Shown in pieces: positions 16,756-25,181 of a DNA stretch of 44,059 nt. The stretch is from Candidatus Flavonifractor merdavium (GTDB lineage: Bacteria; Bacillota; Clostridia; Oscillospirales; Oscillospiraceae). Position numbers and translations under genes: made by a program. The DNA is taken from positions 1-44,059 of the forward strand of contig DWXF01000026.1 of assembly GCA_019119335.1 (NCBI GenBank), written 5' to 3'. The notes below the pieces were generated by a model. That model worked only from the letters and a program-made list of their open reading frames with translations, made no database searches and was not told the DNA's origin. The first letter of the stretch is position 1. Each line of letters opens with the position of its first letter.

Positions 16756-18018
16756 ATGAAACAGATTCCCGGCGGTGTCACTGCCCCCAAGGGTTTTACC
16801 GCCTCCGGCGTCCACTGCGGCGTGAAAAAGGGCAAGGGAGACGGCAATCAGCCTCCCATGAGCAAGATGCCCGAGGTGCTGGAGGGCAAGAAGGATCTGG
16901 CCCTCATCGTGTCCGAGCAGCCCTGCGTGGCGGCGGCGGTGTACACCATGAACCGGGTGAAGGCCGCCCCCCTGTATGTGACCATGGACCACCTGGAAAA
17001 CGGGGAGGCCCAGGCCATTGTGGCCAACTCCGGCAACGCCAACGCCTGCGCTCCCAACAGCCATGAGCACGCCGAGGAGATGTGCCAGCTGGCGGCCCAG
17101 GCCACCGGGCTGAAGGCCAGCGACTTTGTGGTGGCCTCCACCGGCGTCATCGGCCAGGAGCTGAACATCGAGGCCATTGCCAAAGGCATGCCCGCCGCCG
17201 CTGCCGCCCTGTCCAAGAACGGCTCCGACGATGCGGCCAACGCCATCATGACCACCGACACGGTGAAGAAGGAGCTGTCGGTGACCTGCTCCATCGGGGG
17301 CAAGACGGTGACCATCGGGGCCATCGCCAAGGGTTCCGGCATGATCCACCCCAACATGGGTACCATGCTGTGCTTTGTCACCACCGACTGCGCCATCACC
17401 CACGAGATGCTCACCGAAGCCCTCCATGAGATCGTTCCTCGTACCTTCAACCGGGTAACTGTGGACGGGGACACCTCCACCAACGACATGTGCGTGGTGC
17501 TGGCAAACGGTATGGCGGAAAATGAGCTCATTGAGTGGAAGGACGACAACTATACGGTGTTCTATAAAACACTCCACTACGTCTTTGAGCAGCTGGCCCG
17601 GAATATCGCCGCCGACGGCGAGGGGGCCAGCAAGCTGATCACCTGCACCGTGTCCGACGCCCGCAGCGAGGAGAGCGCCGAGCGCCTGGCCAAGGCGGTG
17701 GTGGGCTCTGCCCTGGTGAAGGCCGCCATGTTCGGCGCTGACGCCAACTGGGGCCGGGTGCTGTGTGCCATGGGCTACTCCAAGGCCCCCTTCCGGCCGG
17801 AGTTTGTGGATGTGAAGTTTGCCTCCGCCGTGGGGGAGATCCTGGTGTGCCGTCAGGGCGCCGGGGTGGACTTTGACGAGGAGGCCGCCAAGAGCATCCT
17901 GTCCCAGGACGAGGTGATCATCCTGGTGGACCTCCACGAGGGCGAGCACCTGGCTACCTGCTGGGGCTGCGACCTGACCTATGACTATGTGAAAATCAAC
18001 GGCGATTACCGGACATAA
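16756..18018 (+). CDS. argJ: Bifunctional ornithine acetyltransferase / N-acetylglutamate synthase
   Basis: A 420-residue enzyme that recycles the acetyl group from N-acetylornithine to glutamate, and may also use acetyl-CoA. It self-cleaves before a threonine nucleophile in the motif KGSGMIHPNMGTML (192-205): Thr203 is present, but the residue before it is Gly202 where most family members have Ala. STGVIG (128-133) forms the oxyanion-side loop. AGGAG (16743-16747) precedes ATG 16756. With no argA or argE in the operon, the cyclic acetyl pathway is implied. Family certain; bifunctionality not decidable by eye. Confidence 0.95.
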   Translation: MKQIPGGVTAPKGFTASGVHCGVKKGKGDGNQPPMSKMPEVLEGKKDLALIVSEQPCVAAAVYTMNRVKAAPLYVTMDHLENGEAQAIVANSGNANACAPNSHEHAEEMCQLAAQATGLKASDFVVASTGVIGQELNIEAIAKGMPAAAAALSKNGSDDAANAIMTTDTVKKELSVTCSIGGKTVTIGAIAKGSGMIHPNMGTMLCFVTTDCAITHEMLTEALHEIVPRTFNRVTVDGDTSTNDMCVVLANGMAENELIEWKDDNYTVFYKTLHYVFEQLARNIAADGEGASKLITCTVSDARSEESAERLAKAVVGSALVKAAMFGADANWGRVLCAMGYSKAPFRPEFVDVKFASAVGEILVCRQGAGVDFDEEAAKSILSQDEVIILVDLHEGEHLATCWGCDLTYDYVKINGDYRT

Positions 18019-18033
18019 GAGGTGTGGAAGATC

Positions 18034-18888
18034 ATGTCCTATTCCCATGTGGAGCGGGCCCAGGTGCTGGCCGAGGCCCTGCCCTATATCCAGAAATATA
18101 ACGGCAAGACCGTGGTGGTGAAATATGGCGGCAACGCCATGATCTCCGACGAGCTGCGCCAGGCGGTGATCTCCGACATCATCCTTCTCCATCTGGTGGG
18201 GGTACGGGTGGTGGTGGTCCACGGCGGCGGGCCGGAGATCACCGAGATGCTCAAGAAGATCGGCAAGGAGTCCAAATTTGTGGACGGCCTGCGCTACACC
18301 GATCAGGAGACCATGGATATCGTCCAGCAGGTGCTGTGCGGCAAGGTGAACAAGAACCTGGTGGCCACCCTGAACCGCCTGGGCGGCAAGGCCGTGGGCC
18401 TGTGCGGCATGGACGCCGGCCTGTTCCAGGCCAAACAGCTGGACGAGAAGTACGGCCTGGTGGGTGAGATCACCGCCGTGGATCCCAAGGCGGTGGAGGA
18501 CTGCCTGGAAAACGGCTATATCCCCGTGGTGTCCACTGTGGCCCAGGGGATGGATCAGGAGACGGCCTACAACATCAACGCCGATACCGCCGCCGCCAAG
18601 CTGTCCATGGCCCTGAAGGCGGAGAAGCTGATTTTGCTCACCGACGTACGGGGGCTGATGATGGACCCCACAAACGAAAATACGCTGCTGCCGGTGGTGA
18701 AGCTGTCCCAGGTGCCCGGTCTGGTGAAGGACGGGGTAATCAAGGGGGGCATGATCCCCAAGGTGGACTGCTGCGTGGAGGCGGTGCGCTCCGGCGTGAA
18801 GGACGCGGTGATCCTGGACGGCCGGATCCAGCACTCCATCCTCATCGAGCTGCTCAGCGACGAGGGCATCGGCACCATGCTGCTGTAA
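18034..18888 (+). CDS. argB: Acetylglutamate kinase
   Basis: A 284-residue amino-acid kinase phosphorylating N-acetylglutamate. The phosphate-binding VVKYGGNAM (29-36), VVVHGGGPEI and NINADTAAAKLSMAL segments are the family marks. The N-terminal helix VERAQVLAEALPYIQKYNGK is of the kind found in arginine-inhibited hexameric enzymes, so feedback control by arginine is likely but inferred. ATG 18034 is taken since GAGGTG lies about 9 bases upstream; a GTG at 18022 would add four residues but overlaps that SD. Confidence 0.95.
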   Translation: MSYSHVERAQVLAEALPYIQKYNGKTVVVKYGGNAMISDELRQAVISDIILLHLVGVRVVVVHGGGPEITEMLKKIGKESKFVDGLRYTDQETMDIVQQVLCGKVNKNLVATLNRLGGKAVGLCGMDAGLFQAKQLDEKYGLVGEITAVDPKAVEDCLENGYIPVVSTVAQGMDQETAYNINADTAAAKLSMALKAEKLILLTDVRGLMMDPTNENTLLPVVKLSQVPGLVKDGVIKGGMIPKVDCCVEAVRSGVKDAVILDGRIQHSILIELLSDEGIGTMLL

Positions 18889-18901
18889 GGAGGGAAGGCA
18901 C

Positions 18902-20080
18902 GTGAATCATGAAGAGCTGGTCGCGCTGGACCACCAGTACGCCATGCAGACCTACGGCCGCTTTGACGTGGATATCGACCACGGCAAGGGGGCTACCCTG
19001 TATGATCTGGCGGGGAAGGAGTACATCGACTTCTCCTCCGGCATCGGGGTGAATTCCATCGGCTACGGCAACGAGAAGTGGGTGGCGGCCATCACGGCCC
19101 AGGCCCAGAAGCTGGGCCACATCTCCAACCTCTTTTACTCCCAGCCCTACGCCCAGCTGGCCCAGACCCTGTGTCAGCGCACCGGCATGGCGGCGGCCTT
19201 TTTTGGCAACTCCGGCGCGGAGGCCAACGAGGGCATCATCAAAATGGCCCGGAAATACTCCTTTGACAAGTACGGCAAGGGGAGAGGCACCATCATCACC
19301 CTGAAAAACTCCTTCCACGGCCGCACCATCACCACCCTGACCGCCACCGGCCAGGATGTGTTCCATAACTATTTCTTCCCCTTCACCGACGGCTTCCGGT
19401 ATGCCCAGGCGGGCAGCATCGACGCTATCCAGGAGGTGGCGGGCCATGATGTGTGCGCCGTCATGCTGGAGCTGGTCCAGGGGGAGGGGGGCGTCTACCC
19501 CATGGACCCGGAGTACGTCCACAATCTGGCGGTGCTGTGCGCCGAGCGGGACTGGCTGCTGCTGGTGGACGAGGTGCAGACCGGCGTGGGACGCACCGGC
19601 ACTCTGTTTGCCTTCCAACAGTACGGTATCATCCCCGACGGCGTATCCTTCGCCAAGGGCATTGCCGGCGGCCTGCCTATGGGCGGTTTCCTGGTAAACG
19701 AGCGGTGCCGGAACGTACTGGGTCCCGGCACCCACGCCACCACCTTCGGCGGCAACCCCATCTGCGCCGCCGCCGCTCAGGTGGTGCTGGATACCCTGGA
19801 CGAGGACGCCCTGGCCGCCGTGAAGGAAAAGGGCAACTATATCCGCACCCGCATCGCCCACATGGGCCTGTCCAGCCTGGGCGAGAGCCGGGGGCTGGGC
19901 CTGATGATCGGGGTGGAGGTCAAGGGAGAGGAGAGCAACAGGGTACTGGCCGCCCGGCTGATCCAGCAGGGTCTGCTGGTGCTCACCGCCGGTACGGCGC
20001 TGCGGCTGCTGCCCCCGCTGACCATTACCATGGCTGAAATCGACAAGGGGCTGGCGATTCTGGAACAGACCCTGGTTTAA
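18902..20080 (+). CDS. argD: Acetylornithine aminotransferase
   Basis: A 392-residue class-III PLP aminotransferase forming N-acetylornithine from the semialdehyde and glutamate. GNSGAEANEGIIKMAR and the PLP-lysine region SFAKGIAGGLPMGGF (Lys252) are clear, and LVDEVQTGVGRTG carries the PLP-contacting Asp. Start is GTG 18902 with AAGGAGGG 6-7 bases upstream, 13 bases after argB. It may also serve as succinyldiaminopimelate aminotransferase, as family members do. Confidence 0.96.
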   Translation: MNHEELVALDHQYAMQTYGRFDVDIDHGKGATLYDLAGKEYIDFSSGIGVNSIGYGNEKWVAAITAQAQKLGHISNLFYSQPYAQLAQTLCQRTGMAAAFFGNSGAEANEGIIKMARKYSFDKYGKGRGTIITLKNSFHGRTITTLTATGQDVFHNYFFPFTDGFRYAQAGSIDAIQEVAGHDVCAVMLELVQGEGGVYPMDPEYVHNLAVLCAERDWLLLVDEVQTGVGRTGTLFAFQQYGIIPDGVSFAKGIAGGLPMGGFLVNERCRNVLGPGTHATTFGGNPICAAAAQVVLDTLDEDALAAVKEKGNYIRTRIAHMGLSSLGESRGLGLMIGVEVKGEESNRVLAARLIQQGLLVLTAGTALRLLPPLTITMAEIDKGLAILEQTLV

Positions 20081-20101
20081 TCTGTTGTGAGGTGAACTGA
20101 A

Positions 20102-21019
20102 ATGCAAAAAGACCTGCTCAAGCTGCTGGATCTGACCCCCGCGGATATCACCAAGATTCTGGATACCGCCGACCAGATGAAATACAACCAGAAGCACAGC
20201 CTGACCCACCACTATCTGGAGGGAAAGACCCTGGCGATGATTTTTGAGAAGAACTCCACCCGTACCCGGGTCTCCTTTGAGACCGGCATGTACCAGCTGG
20301 GAGGCCACGCCCTGTTCCTCTCCGGCAAGGAGAGCCAGATCGGCCGGGGGGAGCCCATTGAGGACACCGCCCGGGTGCTCAGCCGCTACTGCGACGGCAT
20401 CATGATCCGCACCTACGGCCAGGAGGAGGTGGAGACCCTGGCCAAGTATGCCTCCATCCCCGTCATCAACGGCCTCACCGACTTCGCCCATCCCTGCCAG
20501 GTGCTGGCTGACCTGATGACCATCCGGGAGCACAAGTCCCGGCTGGAGGGCCTGAAGCTGTGCTACATCGGCGACGGCAACAATATGACCAACTCCCTGA
20601 TCGTGGGCGGCCTGAAGGTGGGCATGGAGGTGTCCGTGGCCTGTCCCGAGGGCTACGATCCCGACCCCAAGGTGCTGGAGTTTGCCCAGAACTGCGGCGG
20701 CAAGTTCACCCTCTGCCGGGATCCCAAGGAGGCCGCCGCAGGCGCCGACGCCATGTTCACCGACGTGTGGGCCTCCATGGGTCAGGAGGGCGAGGCCCAG
20801 GCCCGCCGGGCGGTGTTTGAGGGCGTCTATCAGATCAACAGCGAGCTGATGGCCCTGACCAACCCCGGCTGCATGGTGCAGCACTGCCTGCCCGCCCACC
20901 GGGGAGAGGAGATTACCGCCGAGGTGTTCGAGGCCCATGCCAACGAGATCTTTGACGAGGCGGAGAACCGCCTTCATGCCCAGAAGGCGGTCATGTACCT
21001 GCTGATGGGCGAACAGTAA
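20102..21019 (+). CDS. argF: Ornithine carbamoyltransferase
   Basis: A 305-residue transferase making citrulline from ornithine and carbamoyl phosphate. STRTR (52-56) binds carbamoyl phosphate, HPCQ (about 128-131) and HCLPAHRGEE (about 261-270) are the substrate motifs. The operon context gives an anabolic role. It is the last gene and is followed 15 bases later by a strong terminator. GAGGTGA precedes the ATG. Confidence 0.97.
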   Translation: MQKDLLKLLDLTPADITKILDTADQMKYNQKHSLTHHYLEGKTLAMIFEKNSTRTRVSFETGMYQLGGHALFLSGKESQIGRGEPIEDTARVLSRYCDGIMIRTYGQEEVETLAKYASIPVINGLTDFAHPCQVLADLMTIREHKSRLEGLKLCYIGDGNNMTNSLIVGGLKVGMEVSVACPEGYDPDPKVLEFAQNCGGKFTLCRDPKEAAAGADAMFTDVWASMGQEGEAQARRAVFEGVYQINSELMALTNPGCMVQHCLPAHRGEEITAEVFEAHANEIFDEAENRLHAQKAVMYLLMGEQ

Positions 21020-21033
21020 GCGTATATATACCC

Positions 21034-21070
21034 AAACCGGCGCACAGCAAAGGCTGTGCGCCGGTTTTTT
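21034..21070 (+). terminator. Terminator of the arginine operon
   Basis: A 15-bp perfect stem (21034-21048 with 21053-21067) with loop AAAG and a T tract through 21070. Confidence 0.93.
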
Positions 21071-21073
21071 GTC

Positions 21074-21122
21074 TTGACACAAGAGGTTTGTTCTGATAAA
21101 CTAGCCTCATAAAAGAGGTTTA
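21074..21122 (+). promoter_or_regulatory. blaI promoter with two direct repeats as candidate operators
   Basis: TTGACA (21074-21079) and TAAACT (21097-21102) with spacing 17. AAGAGGTTTG (21081-21090) lies between the boxes and AAGAGGTTTA (21113-21122) just after the start point, 32 bases apart, about three helical turns. Autorepression by the BlaI-type product is inferred. Confidence 0.6.
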
Positions 21123-21155
21123 TCCAAACAAACCAAACGAAAGGCGGGGTGCAAG

Positions 21156-21524
21156 ATGGAAGATTTCAAGCTGTTCGACGCGGAGTACAGGCTGATGGAG
21201 CTGCTGTGGGAGCGGCAACCCATCAACTCCACCGCGCTGTCCAGGCTGTGTCAGGAGAAGCTGGGGTGGAAGAAGTCCACCACCTTTAACCTGGTGCGTA
21301 AGCTGGGGGAGCGGGGGATTTTAAAGAACGAAAACGCCACCGTCACAGCCTTGATCCAGCGGGAGCAGGTGCTCCGCCGGGAGAGCGAGGCGGCGGTGGC
21401 CAAGTCCTTCGGCGGCTCCCTGCCCAACTTCGTGGCCGCCTTTCTCAGCGGCAAAAAGCTCTCCCACCAGGAGGCGGAAGAGCTGCGGCGGCTGATTGAC
21501 GAGAGTGAGGCGCGCCATGACTGA
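21156..21524 (+). CDS. BlaI/MecI-family transcriptional repressor
   Basis: A 122-residue winged-helix protein. LFDAEYRLMELLWERQPINSTAL and the recognition region KKSTTFNLVRKLGERGIL match the BlaI/MecI/CopY fold, with a C-terminal dimerisation half (SKSFGGSLPNFVAAFLSGKKLS) like that in which BlaI is cleaved. The next gene is an M56 metallopeptidase overlapping by 8 bases, the classic repressor/sensor pair. In most gut Clostridia such pairs are not tied to beta-lactamase, and none is seen here. Confidence 0.9.
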   Translation: MEDFKLFDAEYRLMELLWERQPINSTALSRLCQEKLGWKKSTTFNLVRKLGERGILKNENATVTALIQREQVLRRESEAAVAKSFGGSLPNFVAAFLSGKKLSHQEAEELRRLIDESEARHD

Positions 21525-23889
21525 GCTGCTGGCAGCGGTAGGGGGCATGAGCCTTACCGCCGGACTTACCGCCCTGGTGGTGCTGGTTCTGCGGTGGGCG
21601 TTGGTGCGGCTGAGGGCCCCGGCCTTTGTGCGGCTGCTGCTGTGGGTGGTGGTGCTCTTCCGCATGGTGTGCCCTGTCAGCTTCACCAGCCCCTGGGGAG
21701 CCGCCGCCCTGGTGGAAGAAGCGCTGCCCACCACGGCCCAGGTGCAGACCACCAGGGAGCCTGTACAGCAGCCGGGTACGGCGGGCGTCCCAGGTATCTC
21801 CCCAGCGGAGCCCCTGCCGGAGGACGCCGTGGTGGAGCTTACACCCATGGAGTCGTCGGAGGTGCCGAAACCCCGGATTTCCCCCATGCTGCCGCTCTCC
21901 TTTTTGTGGCTGCTGGGGGTGACTGTACTGTGGGGCTGGTGGCTGTATACCCACCGGAAGCTGAAAAAGCGGATGGAGACGGCGGTGCGGGTGGCGCCCG
22001 GGGTGCTGGAGAGCGACCAGCCCGGTCCGCCCTTCGTCCTGGGCTTTTTCCCGCCCAAAATCTACCTGCCCCGGGGGCTGGAGGAGCCTCACCGGAACTA
22101 TGTCCTCTCCCATGAGCGGTTCCACCTGCGCCGGGGGGATTTTGTGTGGAAACCCCTCTTCTTCCTGGCGGCGGCGGTCCACTGGTTCAACCCGGTGCTG
22201 TGGCTGGCCTGGCGGCTGTTCTGCCGGGATCTGGAGGCCTCCTGCGACGAGGGGGTGCTGAGAAATCTGCCGGAAGGGGAGCACGCCGGCTACGCCCGGG
22301 CCCTGCTGGCCCTGGCCGCCCCCGAGACCAGCCGCCTGCCCGCCGCTTTCGGAGAGCACGACGTGTCCCGCCGGGTGAAGGGGGCCTTGGCCTACCGCAG
22401 GCCTGCCGTCCTTGCGGCAATCATTCTGGCGGTTTCCGCTGTGGGCGTCGGCTTGTGGCTGGCGGCGGATCCCACTGGAGGGGCGGGCCTGCCCCAGTCG
22501 CCGCCTGCTATCACGCTGTCCATCGACAGCCGTGAGGCAAAGCTGACCGCTGCCAGTTGGGATGGGGAAAATCCCGCCGACCCGGCGGCCCTGCTGGCGG
22601 ACGCTCCGCGCTTCACCGATGACTACGCCTGGTCCCACAGTGTGGACATGAGCTTTGGAGACCAGCCCCGCCCTGCGGAAGGGACCTACACCGACTACCT
22701 GCTTCAGGATGGCCAGTGGGTGGAAGGGCACAGCGGCTTTATGACGTATACAATCGCCCTCCAGCCCCGGGTGGATTCGGCAGAGAAGGGGACAGAGGAG
22801 CGGGGGGTGGTCTTTACCTATACCTGGAAGGAGGGCTTTGCCACCCGCTCAGCCACCTATGCCTACCGCCTTCTGGTGCCCTCCGTGCGGGAGGACCAGA
22901 TGCTGGAGGAGCCGCTGATGGTTTCCGGCGGCACCATCCTGCCGGTCTGTGAGGGCGGGCCGTCGGAGTTTGGCTCCCTGATCGTGCAAGGGAATCTGTG
23001 CACCCTGCCCATGAACGCCATTCTCACTGTCAACGACCTCTCGGAACCCTTCCAGTCCACCGAAACGACGCTCTATCTGCTGGACAGTACCGGTACGATA
23101 CTGGAGCAGGCCTTTGTGGGGGGCAGCGGAGGAGGCGGTGAGCGGGAACAGGTGCGCTCCGCCTTTGGCTTTCCCCTGAACCTGGAGGAAAAGGGCTGGT
23201 GGAACGGAGAGGATCTGCTGCTGGGGGTGACGGTGGCATATACCTGGCCGGATGGGACCCAGACCCAGTGGAGCACCGCCTTTTGGGCGGTGCCGGAGGA
23301 GGAACTGCCCGGTCAGCCTGCCGCCGGGGAGGAGATTATCGTGCGCCTGTGGCCGGATCCCGCCCAGGGGGAGGACGTCACCGGTGTGTCCATCTACGTG
23401 CGCAATGACCCGGAGCAGGAGACCAGCCAGATGGGGGTGTGGGTGAATGGCGTGACTTCCTGGTTTGATGCAGGCGCACTCCTGTCCGGTCAGCATGCCT
23501 GGGCAACTCCAGGCTGGGCCGACCTGGACGGGGACGGAACGAACGAGCTGGCCATTACCCGGTATGACGGACACGGCACGGGGGCGAGCCTCGAAGCGCT
23601 CCATGTGCTGGAACCGGGTGAGAGCGGCGGCTATACCCTGGCAGCCACCTTCACCCTGGGCCAGGCGGAGATGGAGCAGGTGGAGTCCATGCTGGAGGAA
23701 CTGGGGCTGGATCAGCTCTCCTGCGGCTATATCTGCCATTTTCCTGATCCCTTTACCGTAGATATCGGGATCTGCGACCCGGTCAACGGCCCGCCCCTGG
23801 GCAATTATGTGGGTACACTTACCTGTACTCTAGCATACGACGGCGAAAGCCTTACTTTGACGGAGCCGGTGTATGTCCCGTCGGTTTGA
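21517..23889 (+). CDS. M56 (BlaR1-type) membrane metallopeptidase with large sensor domain
   Basis: A 790-residue membrane sensor. N-terminal part: helices at about 3-30, 36-55, 125-143 and 305-325, with the zinc motif LSHERFHLRRGD (HExxH at 199-203) and the downstream ECDE-like EASCDEGVLR. This part should cleave the BlaI-type repressor. After residue 330 comes about 460 residues of extracytoplasmic sequence that is not the penicillin-binding domain of BlaR1; no SxxK-serine signature was found. Near residue 672 DLDGDGTNELAITRYDG is a calcium-loop, FG-GAP/VCBS-like repeat. The ligand is unknown. ATG 21517 is chosen over 21496 for its position at the blaI stop. Its 3' end overlaps dinB. Confidence 0.85.
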   Translation: MTELLAAVGGMSLTAGLTALVVLVLRWALVRLRAPAFVRLLLWVVVLFRMVCPVSFTSPWGAAALVEEALPTTAQVQTTREPVQQPGTAGVPGISPAEPLPEDAVVELTPMESSEVPKPRISPMLPLSFLWLLGVTVLWGWWLYTHRKLKKRMETAVRVAPGVLESDQPGPPFVLGFFPPKIYLPRGLEEPHRNYVLSHERFHLRRGDFVWKPLFFLAAAVHWFNPVLWLAWRLFCRDLEASCDEGVLRNLPEGEHAGYARALLALAAPETSRLPAAFGEHDVSRRVKGALAYRRPAVLAAIILAVSAVGVGLWLAADPTGGAGLPQSPPAITLSIDSREAKLTAASWDGENPADPAALLADAPRFTDDYAWSHSVDMSFGDQPRPAEGTYTDYLLQDGQWVEGHSGFMTYTIALQPRVDSAEKGTEERGVVFTYTWKEGFATRSATYAYRLLVPSVREDQMLEEPLMVSGGTILPVCEGGPSEFGSLIVQGNLCTLPMNAILTVNDLSEPFQSTETTLYLLDSTGTILEQAFVGGSGGGGEREQVRSAFGFPLNLEEKGWWNGEDLLLGVTVAYTWPDGTQTQWSTAFWAVPEEELPGQPAAGEEIIVRLWPDPAQGEDVTGVSIYVRNDPEQETSQMGVWVNGVTSWFDAGALLSGQHAWATPGWADLDGDGTNELAITRYDGHGTGASLEALHVLEPGESGGYTLAATFTLGQAEMEQVESMLEELGLDQLSCGYICHFPDPFTVDIGICDPVNGPPLGNYVGTLTCTLAYDGESLTLTEPVYVPSV

Positions 23890-25120
23890 TCTCCTCCGGC
23901 GGCCCCGGCGGGATGGGCCGCCGGTCTCCCCGCCGGAGATTGGAGGCGGAGGAGATGGCCTCCCGGCCGAATTTGTCCCGGATGCCGTCCATGGCCTTTT
24001 CCAGTTTCTCCAGCTTATCCCGCCGGGGAGCGGCGTTGGCGGCGAACAGGTTGAGCTGTTCTCCCGCGTCTCCCTCCTCCACCAGATTCTGGGCGGTGAT
24101 GGTGAGGGCCCGCACCGGGGCCTTCTCGTTCCACGCCGCCCGCACCAGCGCCATGGCCGCCTCCACCAGGTCCCTTGAGACGTAGGTGGGGGCGGCCAGC
24201 CGCGTCTGGCGGCAGATATCCTTGAAATTGGGGTCCCGGATGGTGACCTGGATTGTGGTACACTTGAGGGCGTGCTTGCGCAGCCGGGCGGCCACCTCGT
24301 CAGCCAGCTCGGATAGGGCGGTGCGCAGCTCCGCCCACCCCACCAGATTCCGGGGGAAGGTGAGGCCGTTGCCCACCGACTTGGGCCCCGGCATGTCCCG
24401 GGCGGGGATCACCGGGCTGTGCTCCGCTCCGGTGGCGTAGTCGTGGAGGGTGTAGCCCCCCTTGCCCAGGATCTCACCCAACGCCGCCCGGTCAAACCGG
24501 GCCAGGTCCCCGATGGTGTGTACCCCATAGCCCGCCAGCACCCGGGCCGCCGCCCGGCCCACAAACAGCAGATCGGTCACCGGCAGGGGCCACAGCAGCT
24601 CCTGATAATTGTCCCGGGAGACGACGGTGGTGGCGTCCGGCTTTTTGTAGTCGCTGCCCATTTTGGCAAAGACCTTGTTGAAGGACACCCCAACCGACAC
24701 GGTAAGCCCCAGCTCCTCCCGCACTGCCCGGCGGATCCGGTCGGCCAGCCCCTTGCCGTCGGTGTGGAACAGGTGGAGGGTGCCCGTCACGTCCAGCCAG
24801 CTCTCGTCGATGGAAAAGGGCTCCACCAGGTCAGTGTACCGCTCATAGACGGCGTTGACTTTCCTGGAATATTCCCGGTACTTGCCGTGGTGGGCGGGGA
24901 GAAGGATCAGGTCGGGGCACTTCCGGCGGGCCTGCCAGATGGTCTCGGCGGTCTGGACCTTGAATGCCTTGGCAGGCTCATTTTTGGCCAGAATGATGCC
25001 GTGGCGGCTATTTGGGTCGCCGCACACCGCCACCGGCTTGTCCCGCAGCTCCGGGTAGTCCAGCAGCTCCACCGAGGCGTAAAAGCTGTTCAGATCGCAG
25101 TGGAGAATCACCCGCTCCAT
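23852..25120 (-). CDS. dinB: Y-family DNA polymerase (DinB / Pol IV type)
   Basis: A 422-residue translesion polymerase. Catalytic acids are Asp9 in HCDLNSFYASVE and Asp105/Glu106 in PFSIDESWLDV; the little-finger domain follows at about 240-350. A beta-clamp binding peptide EQLNLFAAN lies near residue 364. The Pro-rich C-terminal tail is encoded across the end of the convergent M56 gene, an overlap of 38 bases. AAAGGGGGTGA lies just before the ATG. A LexA-type box covers the promoter, so SOS induction is expected. It could also be called an ImuB-like or UmuC-like member, but length and clamp motif fit DinB. Confidence 0.92.
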   Translation of the reverse strand: MERVILHCDLNSFYASVELLDYPELRDKPVAVCGDPNSRHGIILAKNEPAKAFKVQTAETIWQARRKCPDLILLPAHHGKYREYSRKVNAVYERYTDLVEPFSIDESWLDVTGTLHLFHTDGKGLADRIRRAVREELGLTVSVGVSFNKVFAKMGSDYKKPDATTVVSRDNYQELLWPLPVTDLLFVGRAAARVLAGYGVHTIGDLARFDRAALGEILGKGGYTLHDYATGAEHSPVIPARDMPGPKSVGNGLTFPRNLVGWAELRTALSELADEVAARLRKHALKCTTIQVTIRDPNFKDICRQTRLAAPTYVSRDLVEAAMALVRAAWNEKAPVRALTITAQNLVEEGDAGEQLNLFAANAAPRRDKLEKLEKAMDGIRDKFGREAISSASNLRRGDRRPIPPGPPEEIKPTGHTPAPSK

Positions 25121-25141
25121 CCCGTCACCCCCTTTGCCTCT

Positions 25142-25181
25142 AGGATATCACGCTTCTGTCCGGAAGTCAAACAAACGTTCT
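25142..25181 (-). promoter_or_regulatory. dinB promoter with LexA (SOS) box
   Basis: Minus-strand TTGACT (25170-25165) and TATCCT (25147-25142) are 17 bases apart. The sequence AGAACGTTTGTTTG (25181-25168) fits the Gram-positive LexA consensus CGAACrnryGTTYC in the key GAAC-4-GTTT positions and overlaps the -35 box, as repression needs. It also overlaps the stop codon of the upstream DUF2812 gene. Confidence 0.8.

Noticed and set aside
16633-18834. Open frame of 733 codons on the minus strand across argJ and argB
   Set aside because: Antisense of two certain genes, composition of a shadow frame, no SD or family motif.
18854-21082. Open frame of 742 codons on the minus strand across argD and argF
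   Set aside because: Antisense of argD/argF; the start lies in the operon terminator.
21517-23889. Beta-lactam resistance module
   Set aside because: Although it is a BlaI/BlaR1-type pair, there is no beta-lactamase or PBP2a gene nearby and the sensor lacks a penicillin-binding signature.
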